A DNA stretch of 64,000 nt, from contig DATLRO010000059.1 in assembly GCA_035534615.1 (NCBI GenBank), positions 1 through 64,000 on the forward strand, in the 5' to 3' direction. The stretch is from JAGWRA01 sp035534615. GTDB taxonomy: Bacteria > Acidobacteriota > Vicinamibacteria > Vicinamibacterales > CAVVIG01. This document shows positions 44,927 to 54,453 of the stretch, in pieces; position 1 is the stretch's first letter; each line of letters opens with the position of its first letter. The notes under the pieces were generated by a model. That model was not told the origin of the DNA. It ran no database searches and worked only from the letters and a program-made list of their open reading frames with translations. A program made the translations under genes and the position numbers.

Positions 44927-47277
44927 CCGCCTCCGCAGAGTCCCCCCGACCCGTCCCGGCGCCGCACCGGCCGTTCCGGTCGGTGGCCGTGCTCGGCGCC
45001 GGCACGATGGGGGCGCAGATCGCCGCCCACGTGGCCAACGCCGGCATCCCGGCGGTGCTGCTCGATCTGACCGCGGAGGCCGCCCGGCAGGGCCTGGAGC
45101 GGGCGCGCCGCCTCAAGCCGGACCCGTTCTTCATGCCGGAGACGGCCCGGCTCGTCAGCACCGGCGGGTTCGACACCGACCTGGCGCGGCTCGCGTCGTG
45201 CGACTGGATCGTCGAGGCGGTCGTGGAGCGGCTGGACGTCAAGCAGGCGCTGCTCGAGCGGGTGGAGGCCCACCGGACACCCGGCACAATCGTCAGCTCG
45301 AACACCTCCGGCATCCCGCTCGCCGCGATCGCGGCCGGACGCTCCGAGGACTTCCGGCGCTGCTGGCTTGGCACGCACTTCTTCAACCCGCCGCGCTACC
45401 TGAAGCTGCTCGAGCTCATCCCGACGCCGGATACCGCGCCGGAGGTGGTCGCGCGGATGTCGGCGTTCGCCGATCACTCGCTGGGCAAGGGGGTCGTGCT
45501 CGCCCGCGACACGCCCAACTTCATCGCGAACCGGATCGGGCTCTACGCCGTCATTCGCATCTTCGACCTCCTGGCGGGCGGCCGGTACACGGTCGAGGAG
45601 ATCGACGCGCTGACGGGCCCCCTGGTCGGCCGGCCGCGCAGCGCGACCTTCCGGACGGTCGACATCACGGGGCTCGACGTGCTGGGCCACGTCGCGCGCA
45701 ACCTCGTGGAACGCCTGACGGACGAGGCCGAGCGCCGGGCGTTCGCGCTGCCCCGGTTCGTCGAGGACATGCTCGCGCGCGGCTGGATCGGCGAGAAGGC
45801 CGGCCAGGGCTTCTACCGGCGGGTGAAGGCGGCTGGCGGCGAATCCGAGATCCTCACCCTCGATCCGGCCACGATGACGTACCGGGCGCGCCAGTCGGCG
45901 CGGCTGCCGGAGCTCGAGGCGGCGCGCAACGTCGAGGACCTGGGCGAGCGCCTCCGCCTGCTGCTGGCCGGCCAGGGACGCGCCGGCGCTTTCCTGCGCG
46001 AGACGCTGCTGCCGACGCTGCTCTACGCGGCGCAGGTCGCTCCCGACATCGCCGCCTCGATCGACGACGTGGATCGCGCGATGCAGTGGGGCTTCGGCTG
46101 GGAGCTCGGCCCGTTCGAAACGTGCGATGCCCTCGGCCTGCGCGAGCTGATGTCGGCCGCGAACGCGTCGCACGAGGCGCCCGCCGTCCCGGCACCGCCG
46201 CCGATCGCCCGCCTGCTCGAGGCGGGCCGGAACCGGTTCCGGGAAGGCCCGGTGCCGCCGGCCGGACCCGACCTGCAGATTCTGCGCGCCGCGCGCGATC
46301 GCGGGCAGGTGGTCCGCCACAACGCGGGCGCCAGCCTCGTCGACCTCGGCGACGGCGTCCTGGCGGTCGAGTTCCATTCGAAGATGAACACGATCGGCGC
46401 CGACGTGATCGAGATGCTGAACGCCGGGATCGCGGAGGCGACCCGCAGCTTCTCCGCGCTCGTCGTCGGAAACGAGGCGGCGAATTTCTCGGCCGGCGCC
46501 AACCTGATGCTCGTGCTGCTCGAAGCCGAGGAGCAGAACTGGGACGAAATCGACCTGATGGTGCGGACGTTCCAGCGCACCACGCTCGCGCTCCGCTATG
46601 CGCCGTTCCCGGTCGTCGTCTGTCCGGCCGGCCTGGCGCTCGGCGGCGGCTGCGAGCTGGCGCTGCACGGCGCGCACGTGCGGGCGGCCGCCGAGACCTA
46701 CATGGGACTCGTCGAAGTCGGCGTCGGCCTCATTCCGGCCGGCGGCGGCACGACGGCGATGACCGCGCGCGCCACCGAGCACCTGACGGCCGACGAACGG
46801 CGGAACCTGCTCTCCGTGTTCCGGCCCGTGTTCGAGACCATGGCGCTCGGACGGGTCTCGACGAGCGGCGCCGACGCACGGCGCCTCGGGTACCTGCGCG
46901 ACACCGACAGCCTCACGATGAACCGCGACCGGCTGCTGTCGGATGCGAAGCGGATCGCGCTGGCCCTGGTCCGCGACGGGTACCATCCGCCCGCCCGGCG
47001 GGACCGGATCCTCGTGGGCGGCGAGGACGTCCGGGCGGCGCTGGAGCTGGGCGTCCACCTCGCGTGGCGCGCCGGGCAGGCGAGCGACTACGATGCCGTG
47101 CTCGGACGGACGCTGGCCGGCCTGATCGCCGGCGGATCGCTGCCGCACGCCACGACGGTCGACGAACAGTACCTGCTCGACCTCGAGCGCGAGGCGTTCC
47201 TCCGGCTCTGCGGGGAACGCCGGACGCAGGATCGGATCCGGCACATGCTGAAGACCGGCAAGCCCCTGCGGAACTGA
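44923..47277 (+). CDS. fadN: 3-hydroxyacyl-CoA dehydrogenase/enoyl-CoA hydratase FadN
   Basis: This bifunctional beta-oxidation enzyme hydrates enoyl-CoA and oxidises 3-hydroxyacyl-CoA. The 784-residue protein has, in order, an NAD-binding domain (AVLGAGTMGAQIAAHVANAG, residues about 24-43) and the 3HCDH C-terminal repeats. A C-terminal crotonase domain follows, with the oxyanion-hole stretches NFSAGANLML and AGLALGGGCELALHGAHVRA and the Glu in MGLVEVGVGLIPAGGG. This order and length match FadN rather than FadB/FadJ, where the hydratase comes first. It is coupled to the TetR gene by a 4-nt overlap. Confidence 0.93.
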   Translation: MTASAESPRPVPAPHRPFRSVAVLGAGTMGAQIAAHVANAGIPAVLLDLTAEAARQGLERARRLKPDPFFMPETARLVSTGGFDTDLARLASCDWIVEAVVERLDVKQALLERVEAHRTPGTIVSSNTSGIPLAAIAAGRSEDFRRCWLGTHFFNPPRYLKLLELIPTPDTAPEVVARMSAFADHSLGKGVVLARDTPNFIANRIGLYAVIRIFDLLAGGRYTVEEIDALTGPLVGRPRSATFRTVDITGLDVLGHVARNLVERLTDEAERRAFALPRFVEDMLARGWIGEKAGQGFYRRVKAAGGESEILTLDPATMTYRARQSARLPELEAARNVEDLGERLRLLLAGQGRAGAFLRETLLPTLLYAAQVAPDIAASIDDVDRAMQWGFGWELGPFETCDALGLRELMSAANASHEAPAVPAPPPIARLLEAGRNRFREGPVPPAGPDLQILRAARDRGQVVRHNAGASLVDLGDGVLAVEFHSKMNTIGADVIEMLNAGIAEATRSFSALVVGNEAANFSAGANLMLVLLEAEEQNWDEIDLMVRTFQRTTLALRYAPFPVVVCPAGLALGGGCELALHGAHVRAAAETYMGLVEVGVGLIPAGGGTTAMTARATEHLTADERRNLLSVFRPVFETMALGRVSTSGADARRLGYLRDTDSLTMNRDRLLSDAKRIALALVRDGYHPPARRDRILVGGEDVRAALELGVHLAWRAGQASDYDAVLGRTLAGLIAGGSLPHATTVDEQYLLDLEREAFLRLCGERRTQDRIRHMLKTGKPLRN

Positions 47278-47281
47278 TTTT

Positions 47282-47430
47282 CGCCGGGGCGCTGCCCCGG
47301 ACCCCGGCTCGGTCGCTCGCGGGGGCCCCTCGCCCCGCGCCGCGCCCTCGCCGGCCCGCGGTGCGGGCCGCCGGCGCTCACGCGCCGGGGATGTTCGCTT
47401 GTCGCCGGGGCGCTGCCCCGGCCCCGGGAC
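47282..47430. repeat. Dispersed GC-rich intergenic repeat, copies 2 and 3
   Basis: The core CCGGGGCGCTGCCCCGG occurs at 47284 and again at 47404, 120 bp apart. The first copy continues through ACCCCGGC and CGCCCCGCGCCGC blocks matching the inverted copy at 29215-29336. It separates fadN from the following hydrolase and ends just before that gene's start. Confidence 0.5.
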
Positions 47431-47440
47431 GGGATCCGCA

Positions 47441-48241
47441 ATGGGCACACAGGGAACCGTCGATCGCGGGCAGGGGCCGGCTATCCTGCTGATTCCCGGC
47501 ATCCAGAGCCGCTGGGAGTTCATGCGGCGCACGGTCGACACGCTGGCGGCCCGCGGCTTCCGCGTGCTGTCGTTCTCGCTCGGCGCGCCGGCGGATCGCG
47601 GCGCGCCACTCGATCCCGCGCGCGGCTTCGCGCACGACGTCGCGCGGATCGACCGGCTCCTGGATCGCGCCGGCCTGCCCCAGGCGGCCGTCTGCGGCAT
47701 GTCGGCCGGCGGCGAGGTGGCGGTGCAGTACGCGGCCGATCGGCCCGGCCGCGTCAGCCACCTGATCCTGGTGTCGGCCGCGGGGCCGCGCTGGACGCCC
47801 GATGCGCAGATGCACCGGTACCTCCGGCGGCCGCTGCTGTTCGCGCCGGCGTTTCTCGCCGGCACGCGGGCGCGCCTCGCGCCGGAGATTCGCGCGGCCT
47901 ATCCGAGGCGGCGCGACCGGGTCGCGTTCGCCGCCCGGCAGCTGATGACGCTGCTGACGGCGCCCGTTTCACCGCGCCAGATGGCCGAGCGCGCGCGACT
48001 GATGGCCCGCGTCGACCTGACCGACGCCTGCCGCCGGATCTCGGCGCCGACGCTGGTGATCACCGGCGAGGACGCGCTCGACACCATCGTCCCGGCCGCC
48101 GCGACGCGCGAGTACGTCGGACTGATTCGCAACGCCCGCGCCGCCACGATCGAGCGGACGGGCCACGTGGGCCTCGTGACCAGGCCCGACCGCTTTGCCG
48201 AGCTCGTGGGCGAGTTCATCAACGGATCGGCCCGGCCCTGA
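47441..48241 (+). CDS. Alpha/beta hydrolase
   Basis: This 266-residue alpha/beta-hydrolase fold protein has the oxyanion region LLIPGIQSRWEFM, nucleophile elbow CGMSAGGE (Ser), acid-residue region VITGEDALDTIVP and a late His in ERTGHVGLVTRP. This is a complete Ser-Asp-His triad in the usual order. It sits inside the beta-oxidation island between fadN and fadA, which suggests an esterase or thioesterase on fatty-acyl substrates, but the sequence does not show this directly. The ATG at 47441 was chosen over an upstream TTG in the repeat. Confidence 0.82.
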   Translation: MGTQGTVDRGQGPAILLIPGIQSRWEFMRRTVDTLAARGFRVLSFSLGAPADRGAPLDPARGFAHDVARIDRLLDRAGLPQAAVCGMSAGGEVAVQYAADRPGRVSHLILVSAAGPRWTPDAQMHRYLRRPLLFAPAFLAGTRARLAPEIRAAYPRRRDRVAFAARQLMTLLTAPVSPRQMAERARLMARVDLTDACRRISAPTLVITGEDALDTIVPAAATREYVGLIRNARAATIERTGHVGLVTRPDRFAELVGEFINGSARP

Positions 48242-48281
48242 CGGCCGGCTCCGGACGGAACGGACAACGGGACGCTGACGC

Positions 48282-48926
48282 ATGACAGACATCATCCGGG
48301 AGATCGAGGGTCCGGTCGGCACGCTCGAGGCGCTGCTGGACGAAGCGGGCGGCCTGCCCGCCGGCGCGGCGCCGCGGGCGGCGGTGGTCTTCGCCCACCC
48401 GCATCCGCTCTACGGCGGCACGATGCACACGAAGGCGGTGTTCCAGGCGGCGAAGGCGCTCAGCCGGATCGGCTGCGCCGTCCTCCGGTTCAACTTCCGG
48501 GGCGTCGGCCGCAGCGCCGGCGCGTTCGACAACGGCCCGGGGGAGATGGACGACTTCCGCGCCGGGCTGACGTTCATGGCGGACCGGCATCCCGGCGTGC
48601 CGCTGTGGGCGGCCGGATTCTCGTTCGGATCCTGGGTTGCGCTCACCGCCGGCGCGACCGACGACCGCGTGTCGGCGCTCATCGGCATCGCGCCGCCGCT
48701 GGACAAGTACGACTTCACGGCGCTGCGCGAGAGCCGCAAACCGAAGTTCTTCATCCAGGGCGAACGGGACGAGATCTGCCCGCTGCGGGTGCTGCGGCAG
48801 TTCTACGCCCAGCTGCTCGAGCCGAAGGAGCTGGTGGTCATCGACGGCGCGAACCACCTGTTCGACGGCCAGGCGAGCCAGGTCGGCGACGCCATCGAGG
48901 AGCTGCTGGCGGACTACACGGCCTGA
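48282..48926 (+). CDS. Alpha/beta hydrolase (COG2945-like)
   Basis: This 214-residue serine hydrolase of the dienelactone-hydrolase-like COG2945 group has VVFAHPHPLYGGTMHTKAV, FNFRGVGRSAGAFDNG, nucleophile elbow GFSFGSWVAL, IQGERDEICP (acid) and the catalytic His in DGANHLFDGQ. Members are found widely, but their substrates are not established. It lies between another hydrolase and fadA in the same direction, with 40-bp gaps, and is probably cotranscribed with the fatty-acid genes. Confidence 0.85.
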   Translation: MTDIIREIEGPVGTLEALLDEAGGLPAGAAPRAAVVFAHPHPLYGGTMHTKAVFQAAKALSRIGCAVLRFNFRGVGRSAGAFDNGPGEMDDFRAGLTFMADRHPGVPLWAAGFSFGSWVALTAGATDDRVSALIGIAPPLDKYDFTALRESRKPKFFIQGERDEICPLRVLRQFYAQLLEPKELVVIDGANHLFDGQASQVGDAIEELLADYTA

Positions 48927-48971
48927 GATCGCGGACTCGGGCGCCCGGAGGGGCGTCCGGTGGAGGATGTC

Positions 48972-50153
48972 ATGCACGACGCGGTGATTGTGGCGGCGGT
49001 CCGGACGGCCATCGGCAAGGCGCCGGGCGGCACGCTGCGGACGACGAGACCGGACGAGATGGCGGCAGCCGTGATCGGCGAGGTGCTGCGCCGCGCGCCC
49101 GGCGTGGATCCCGTCGAGATCGACGACGTCATCATGGGCTGCGCGATGCCGGAGGCCGAGCAGGGGCTGAACGTGGCACGGATCGCCGCCCTGCGCGCCG
49201 GCCTGCCGGTCAGTGCGCCGGCCGTGACCGTGAACCGGTTCTGCTCGTCCGGGCTCCAGTCGGTGGCCTTCGCGGCCGAGCGGATCATGTGCGGCTTCGC
49301 GCAGACGATCATCGCGGGCGGCACCGAATCGATGAGCCTCGTGCCGATGGGCGGCCACAAGATCGCGCCGAATCCCTGGCTGGTCGCGCACTACCCGGAC
49401 GTCTATCTGTCGACCGGGCTGGTGGCCGAGAATCACGCGCGGGAGTCGCACGTGTCGCGCGAGGACCAGGACGCCTTCGCGCTGCGCAGCCATCAACTGG
49501 CCGTCGCCGCGATCGCGGACGGCCGGTTCCGCGACGAGATCGTGCCGCTGGCCGTCCGGCTCGTCGAGCCGGGCGCCGGCGCCGGCGCGCCGGCCGTCCG
49601 CGAAGTGACCTTCGACACGGACGAAGGCCCGCGCCGCGACACCTCGGCCGACGCGCTGGCGAAGCTGAAGCCGGCGTTCCACGCCGGCGGAACGGTCACC
49701 GCCGGCAACTCGTCCCAGATGAGCGACGGCGCCGCCGCGCTGGTCGTGATGTCGGGCGAGCGGGCGCGCGCGCTGGGGCTGGCGCCGCTCGCCCGGCTGG
49801 TCGCGTTCGCCACCGCAGGCGTCAAGCCGGAGCTCTTCGGTCTCGGCCCGGTCCCGGCGGTGCACAAGGCCCTGAAGATCGCCGGCCTGACGCTCGACCA
49901 GATCGACCTGGTCGAGCTCAACGAGGCGTTCGCATCGCAGGTGCTGGCCTGCCTGCAGGAGCTGCCGATCGATCCCGCGCGCCTGAATCCGAACGGCGGC
50001 GCGATCGCCCTCGGGCACCCGCTGGGCTGCACGGGCGCGCGCCTGACGACCTCGTTGCTCTACGAGATGCGGCGCCGCCAGGCCCGATACGGCCTGGTCA
50101 CCATGTGCGTTGGGGGCGGCATGGGAGCCGCCGGAATTTTCGAGCGGCTCTGA
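48972..50153 (+). CDS. fadA: Acetyl-CoA C-acyltransferase (thiolase) FadA
   Basis: This is the beta-ketoacyl-CoA thiolase that cleaves acetyl-CoA in the last step of beta-oxidation. The 393-residue protein has the nucleophile Cys91 in VNRFCSSGLQS, the GGTESMS stretch, the His in GGAIALGHPLGCTG and the second Cys in MCVGGGMG. The ATG at 48972 follows a strong GGAGG by about 5 nt; an upstream GTG at 48960 is less likely. A 22-bp stretch from its 3' end is partly repeated 123 bp downstream. Confidence 0.94.
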   Translation: MHDAVIVAAVRTAIGKAPGGTLRTTRPDEMAAAVIGEVLRRAPGVDPVEIDDVIMGCAMPEAEQGLNVARIAALRAGLPVSAPAVTVNRFCSSGLQSVAFAAERIMCGFAQTIIAGGTESMSLVPMGGHKIAPNPWLVAHYPDVYLSTGLVAENHARESHVSREDQDAFALRSHQLAVAAIADGRFRDEIVPLAVRLVEPGAGAGAPAVREVTFDTDEGPRRDTSADALAKLKPAFHAGGTVTAGNSSQMSDGAAALVVMSGERARALGLAPLARLVAFATAGVKPELFGLGPVPAVHKALKIAGLTLDQIDLVELNEAFASQVLACLQELPIDPARLNPNGGAIALGHPLGCTGARLTTSLLYEMRRRQARYGLVTMCVGGGMGAAGIFERL

Positions 50154-50365
50154 CGCCGGCACCGGCGCGCGCGCGACCGGCCTTACCAGGTCACAGCGCC
50201 CGCGGCCCGCGCGAGGCGCCGGCGCCGAGCGCGCGCGTCGGGGGTGGCTGCCGCCGGAATGGTCGAGCGGCGCCGGCGCGATCACGGCATGGCCGGTTTT
50301 TGAGACAATAGGACGTGACGGGCGCGGCTCCCCGCGTCCGTCTTCACTCATGTGAGAGGTCTGCG

Positions 50366-52159
50366 ATGAACGCCCCCGTATCCACCCCGTCACGCCGCGG
50401 CGGCGCCTGGCTGCTCGACGCGGTCGAGCCGGAGTCGATCTTCACGCCCGAGCAGCTCTCGGAGGAGCAGCGGCTCATCGCGCGCACGGCCGACGAGTTC
50501 GTGCAGCAGGAAGTGCTGCCCCAGCTCGAGCGGCTGGAGAAGAAGGAGTGGGCGGTCGCCCGGAGCCTGATTGCGAGGTGCGGCGAGCTCGGGCTGCTGG
50601 GCGTGGACGTGCCGGAGATGTACGGCGGCGTCGGACTCGACAAGGTGACGTCGCTCCTCGTCAGCGAGCGGATCGCCGCCTGCGCGTCGTTCGCCGCGAC
50701 GTTCGGCGCCCAGGCGAACCTGACGGTGCTGCCGATGGTGCTGTTCGGCACGGAGGCGCAGAAGCAGCGGTACCTGCCGCGGCTGCTGAGCGGCGAGCTG
50801 GTCGGCGCGTACGCGTTGAGCGAGCCCGGGTCCGGGTCGGACGCGCTGGGGGCCAAGGCGCGCGCCACGCGCCAGCCCGACGGCAGCTACGTGCTGAGCG
50901 GCGAGAAGATGTGGATCACGAACGGCGGTTTCGCCGATCTGTTCATCGTGTTCGCCAAGGTCGACGGCGAGCAGTTCACCGCCTTCATCGTCGAGCGGGC
51001 GTTCGCCGGGGTGAGCAACGGCAAGGAAGAGCACAAGATGGGCCTGTTCGGCTCGTCCACGACGCCGCTCATCCTCCAGGACGTGCGCGTGCCGGCGGAG
51101 AACCTGCTCGGCGAGGTCGGCAAGGGGCACAAGGTCGCGTTCAACGTCCTGAACTTCGGGCGGTTCAAGCTCGGGGCGATGTGCAGCGGCGGCGCGCGGA
51201 CCGCCATCGGCGAGGCGGCGAAGTACGCCGCGCAGCGGAAGCAGTTCGGACAGCCGATCGCCGCCTTCGGCGCCATCAAGTACAAGCTGGCGGAGATGAC
51301 CGTCCGGCAGTTCGCGATCGAGAGCAGCATCTACCGGACGGCCGGCCTGATCGACGCCGTGCTCGCCGCGACGTCGCACGATCCGGACGACAGCGCGCCG
51401 GTGCTCGCGGCCGTCGAGGAATACGCGGTCGAGGCGTCGATCGCGAAGGTGGCCGGCAGCGAGATGCTGGACTACGTGCTGGACGAGAACGTGCAGATCC
51501 ACGGCGGCAACGGCTTCGTCGCCGACTACCCGGCCGAAGGGCACTATCGCGATGCCCGCGTGAACCGGATCTTCGAGGGGACCAACGAGATCAACCGGAT
51601 GCTGATCCCCGGCATGCTCGTCCGCCGGGCGGTCAAGGGCGATCTGCCGCTCATCGCCGCGGCGAAGAAGCTGCAGGAGGAGATCCTGGAGCCGCCGGCC
51701 GCGCCGGCGCCCGGCACCGGCGGCCCGCTCGACGAGGAGCGCCGGGCGGTCGCGGCGTTCAAGAAGGTCGCGCTGATGGCCCTCGGCCTCGCCATGCAGC
51801 GGTACGGACAGGGCCTGACCGACCAGCAGGAAGTGCTGATGTACATCGCCGACATCCTGATGGACGTGTACGGCGCGGAGAGCGCGGTGCTGCGGGCGCT
51901 GGACAGCTCGCGCCGGCAGGTCGCCTCGGCCGGGCGGCAGGTCGACGCCGCCCGCATCTTCGTCAACGACGCGGCCGCGCGGATCGACGCGAGCGCGAAA
52001 TGCGCGCTGGCGGCGATGGCTGACGGCGACACGCTCCGCACGCAGCTGGCCGCGCTGCGCCGGCTGCTCAAGGTCACGCCGATCGACACCGTGTCGCTCC
52101 GGCGCCGGATCGCCGAAGAGACGACGGCCCGGGGCGGGTACATCTTCGCCGAACGGTGA
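50366..52159 (+). CDS. fadE: Acyl-CoA dehydrogenase FadE
   Basis: This FAD enzyme performs the first oxidation step of beta-oxidation. The 597-residue protein has the acyl-CoA dehydrogenase core with YALSEPGSGSDALGAKA and MWITNGGFADLF. The catalytic Glu404 lies in RIFEGTNEINR. A C-terminal helical extension of about 170 residues is typical of FadE-type long-chain enzymes. The ATG at 50366 has GAGAGG 6 nt upstream. It is separated from fadA by 212 bp and overlaps the next gene by 4 nt. Confidence 0.94.
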   Translation: MNAPVSTPSRRGGAWLLDAVEPESIFTPEQLSEEQRLIARTADEFVQQEVLPQLERLEKKEWAVARSLIARCGELGLLGVDVPEMYGGVGLDKVTSLLVSERIAACASFAATFGAQANLTVLPMVLFGTEAQKQRYLPRLLSGELVGAYALSEPGSGSDALGAKARATRQPDGSYVLSGEKMWITNGGFADLFIVFAKVDGEQFTAFIVERAFAGVSNGKEEHKMGLFGSSTTPLILQDVRVPAENLLGEVGKGHKVAFNVLNFGRFKLGAMCSGGARTAIGEAAKYAAQRKQFGQPIAAFGAIKYKLAEMTVRQFAIESSIYRTAGLIDAVLAATSHDPDDSAPVLAAVEEYAVEASIAKVAGSEMLDYVLDENVQIHGGNGFVADYPAEGHYRDARVNRIFEGTNEINRMLIPGMLVRRAVKGDLPLIAAAKKLQEEILEPPAAPAPGTGGPLDEERRAVAAFKKVALMALGLAMQRYGQGLTDQQEVLMYIADILMDVYGAESAVLRALDSSRRQVASAGRQVDAARIFVNDAAARIDASAKCALAAMADGDTLRTQLAALRRLLKVTPIDTVSLRRRIAEETTARGGYIFAER

Positions 52160-52839
52160 GCCGCATCATGTCCGTGACTGCCACCCCTCCCCTGCGCCGA
52201 CGGCCCCGCGGCCGGCCCGTCTGGCGCCTGCTGGTGCTCGCCGGTGTGCTGGCGGTCGGCGCCTGCACGACCCAGGCCCCGCCCGACACGACCCGGCAGT
52301 ACGTCAAGCAGCTGCTGGCGTTCCGGGCGGAGAAGGATGCCGCGTTCCGCACCGACGCCGACTCGCCGATTCCGGCCGCCGCGCGGGCGACGATGCTGCC
52401 GCTGCGGTACTACCCGCCGAACCCGGCGTACCGGGTCCCGGCCGTCCTGGAGCCGGCGCCGACCGGCGACATCATGCAGATCCAGACGTCCACGGGGCTG
52501 ATCCGGCGGATGCAGGAGTACGGCACGCTGGAATTCGAGCTCCAGGGCCGCTCGATGACGCTGACGGCCTTCGTGGAGGAAGGCTCGCCGAACGCCGACC
52601 GCCTGTTCGTGCCGTTCACCGATCTCACCAGCGGCAAGGAGACGTACGCCGGCGGACGCTATCTGGATCTCACCCGGACGCCCACCGGCATCTACGTCAT
52701 CGATTTCAACTTCGCCTACAACCCGTACTGCTGCTACAACACGGGCTACGACTGTCCCTATCCGCCGCCGCAGAACCGCCTGCCGGTGGCGATCCGGGCC
52801 GGTGAGCGGCTGCCCAGCGGCGCGGCGCCCGGCGCCTGA
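52156..52839 (+). CDS. DUF1684 domain lipoprotein
   Basis: This 227-residue protein of the DUF1684 family has unknown activity. A basic start and hydrophobic segment end in a lipobox-like VGAC (Cys at about residue 37). The domain shows FRAEKDAAFRTDADSPIP, LRYYPPNPAYRVPAVLE, FTDLTSGKETYAGGRYLDL and the terminal DFNFAYNPYCCYNTGYDCPYPPPQN followed by AIRAGER. The GTG at 52156 overlaps the fadE stop; an ATG at 52168 is an alternative. It is the first of three short genes behind the fatty-acid operon. Confidence 0.85.
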   Translation: MSRIMSVTATPPLRRRPRGRPVWRLLVLAGVLAVGACTTQAPPDTTRQYVKQLLAFRAEKDAAFRTDADSPIPAAARATMLPLRYYPPNPAYRVPAVLEPAPTGDIMQIQTSTGLIRRMQEYGTLEFELQGRSMTLTAFVEEGSPNADRLFVPFTDLTSGKETYAGGRYLDLTRTPTGIYVIDFNFAYNPYCCYNTGYDCPYPPPQNRLPVAIRAGERLPSGAAPGA

Positions 52840-52846
52840 TCGCCCG

Positions 52847-53536
52847 ATGCCCGATCCGATGCTCCAGGCGGTCGTGTTCGACTTCGACGGCGTGATCGCG
52901 GACACCGAGCCGCTGCACCTGCGCGCGTACCAGGACATCCTGGCGGACGCGGGCATCACCCTCACGGAGATGGATTACTACGCCCGGTACCTCGGGTACG
53001 ACGATGCCGGCGCGTTCCGCGCGATCGCGCGCGACAGCGGCCGGACGCTGGACGAGGAGGCCCTCCGCGACTTCGTCGCGCGCAAGGCGCAGCGGTTCGA
53101 GGCGCTCGAGGCGGCCGGCGCCCTGCTGTTCCCCGGCGCGATCGAGTGCGTGCGCCGCTGTGCCGCCCAGTGGCCGCTCGCCGTCGCCTCCGGCGCGCTC
53201 CGGCGCGAGATCGATCTCGTCCTCGCGCAGGCCGGCCTGCGCGGGTACTTCCAGCTCGTCGTTGCGGCGGAAGACACGCCGAAGAGCAAGCCCGCGCCCG
53301 ATCCGTACCTGCGGGCGCTCGACGAGCTGCGCCGGACGACCGGCATCGCCATCGAGGCCGGCCGGGCGGTGGCCATCGAGGATTCGCTGTGGGGCATCCA
53401 GTCGGCGCGCGCCGCCGGCCTGCGCACGATCGGCGTGACGCACTCCTACGATGCGGCCGCGCTGCACGAGGCCGATCTCGTGGTGCCGAATCTCGACGCC
53501 ATCACGGCCGCCCGGCTGCAGGCGCTCGCCCGATAG
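52847..53536 (+). CDS. HAD family hydrolase (beta-phosphoglucomutase/phosphatase-like)
   Basis: This 229-residue haloacid-dehalogenase-like protein has motif I VVFDFDGVIADTEP (nucleophile Asp), a helical cap (residues about 20-85) and motif II VASGA. The motif III Lys is in KSKPAPDPYLRALDEL and motif IV is AIEDSLWGIQSARAAG. This is the subfamily I layout of phosphoglycolate phosphatases and beta-phosphoglucomutases; the substrate is not decided. It lies 7 bp behind the DUF1684 gene and 14 bp before the SirB1-like gene. Confidence 0.85.
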   Translation: MPDPMLQAVVFDFDGVIADTEPLHLRAYQDILADAGITLTEMDYYARYLGYDDAGAFRAIARDSGRTLDEEALRDFVARKAQRFEALEAAGALLFPGAIECVRRCAAQWPLAVASGALRREIDLVLAQAGLRGYFQLVVAAEDTPKSKPAPDPYLRALDELRRTTGIAIEAGRAVAIEDSLWGIQSARAAGLRTIGVTHSYDAAALHEADLVVPNLDAITAARLQALAR

Positions 53537-53550
53537 GCTATTCTGATTTC

Positions 53551-54453
53551 ATGCGGCAGGAACTCCCGAAGCGCTTCGCGCAGATCGCGTCGAGCCCCGA
53601 GCCCGGGCTCGCGCCGGCCGCGCTCATGATCGCCCGGCTCGAATATCCCCACCTCGACGCGACACCGTACCTCGACCGCCTCGACGCCATGGGCGCCGAG
53701 GTCGGCCGGCGGCTGCAGGCCGCCGGCGCCCCGGTCCACGAGCGGCCCGCGGCGGACGACCTGCCGGTGCTCGACCGGATCGCCGTGATGAACGGCTACC
53801 TGTTCGAGGAGCAGGGCTTCGTCGGCAACCGGGCGCACTACGAGGACCCGCGGAACAGCTGCCTGAACGAGGTCCTCGACCGCCGGACCGGCATCCCCAT
53901 TTCGCTGGCGGTGGTCTACATGGAAGTGGCGCGCCGGGCCGGGCTGCGGGTCGAGGGGGTGAACTTCCCGGGCCACTTCCTGGTGTGCTATCCGGCCGGG
54001 CCGGCGGTCGCGGACGAGGGGCGCGACGTCATCATCGACGCGTTCCACGGCGGGGCCCGACTGTCGGAGCGCGACTGCCGGGAGCTGCTCCGCCGGCACA
54101 TCGGCGACGAGGCGATTCTCGCGCCGCACCTGCTGGCGCCGGCCACGAAGACGCAGATCCTCGTCCGGATGCTGCTGAACCTGAAGCACGTCTACGTCAA
54201 CATGCATTCGTTCCCGCAGGCCCGCCAGGTCACCGAACTGCTGCTGGCGCTGACCCCGTCGGCGCTGACCGAGCTGCGCGATCGCGGCCTGCTCGCCTAC
54301 CATCTCAACGATTTCTCGGCCGCGCTCCGCGACCTGCAGGAGTACCTCCGCCTCGCCTCGTCCGCCCAGACCGACCCGCCCGGCCGCGACGAGCAGGCGC
54401 AGATCTGGGAGCACGTCAAGGCGCTCCGCCGCCGCGTGGCCAGCTTCAACTGA
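53551..54453 (+). CDS. SirB1 family transglutaminase-like protein
   Basis: This is a member of the SirB1/YchA family: an N-terminal transglutaminase-like domain followed by helical (TPR-like) repeats. The 300-residue protein shows the signature YEDPRNSCLNEVLDRRTGIPISLAVVYMEVARRAG and VNFPGHFLVC, then a C-terminal part with LLNLKHVYVNMHSFPQAR and LTELRDRGLLAYHLNDFSAALRDLQEYL. The function is unknown. The last 8 bp overlap the convergent endonuclease III-like gene. Confidence 0.87.
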   Translation: MRQELPKRFAQIASSPEPGLAPAALMIARLEYPHLDATPYLDRLDAMGAEVGRRLQAAGAPVHERPAADDLPVLDRIAVMNGYLFEEQGFVGNRAHYEDPRNSCLNEVLDRRTGIPISLAVVYMEVARRAGLRVEGVNFPGHFLVCYPAGPAVADEGRDVIIDAFHGGARLSERDCRELLRRHIGDEAILAPHLLAPATKTQILVRMLLNLKHVYVNMHSFPQARQVTELLLALTPSALTELRDRGLLAYHLNDFSAALRDLQEYLRLASSAQTDPPGRDEQAQIWEHVKALRRRVASFN

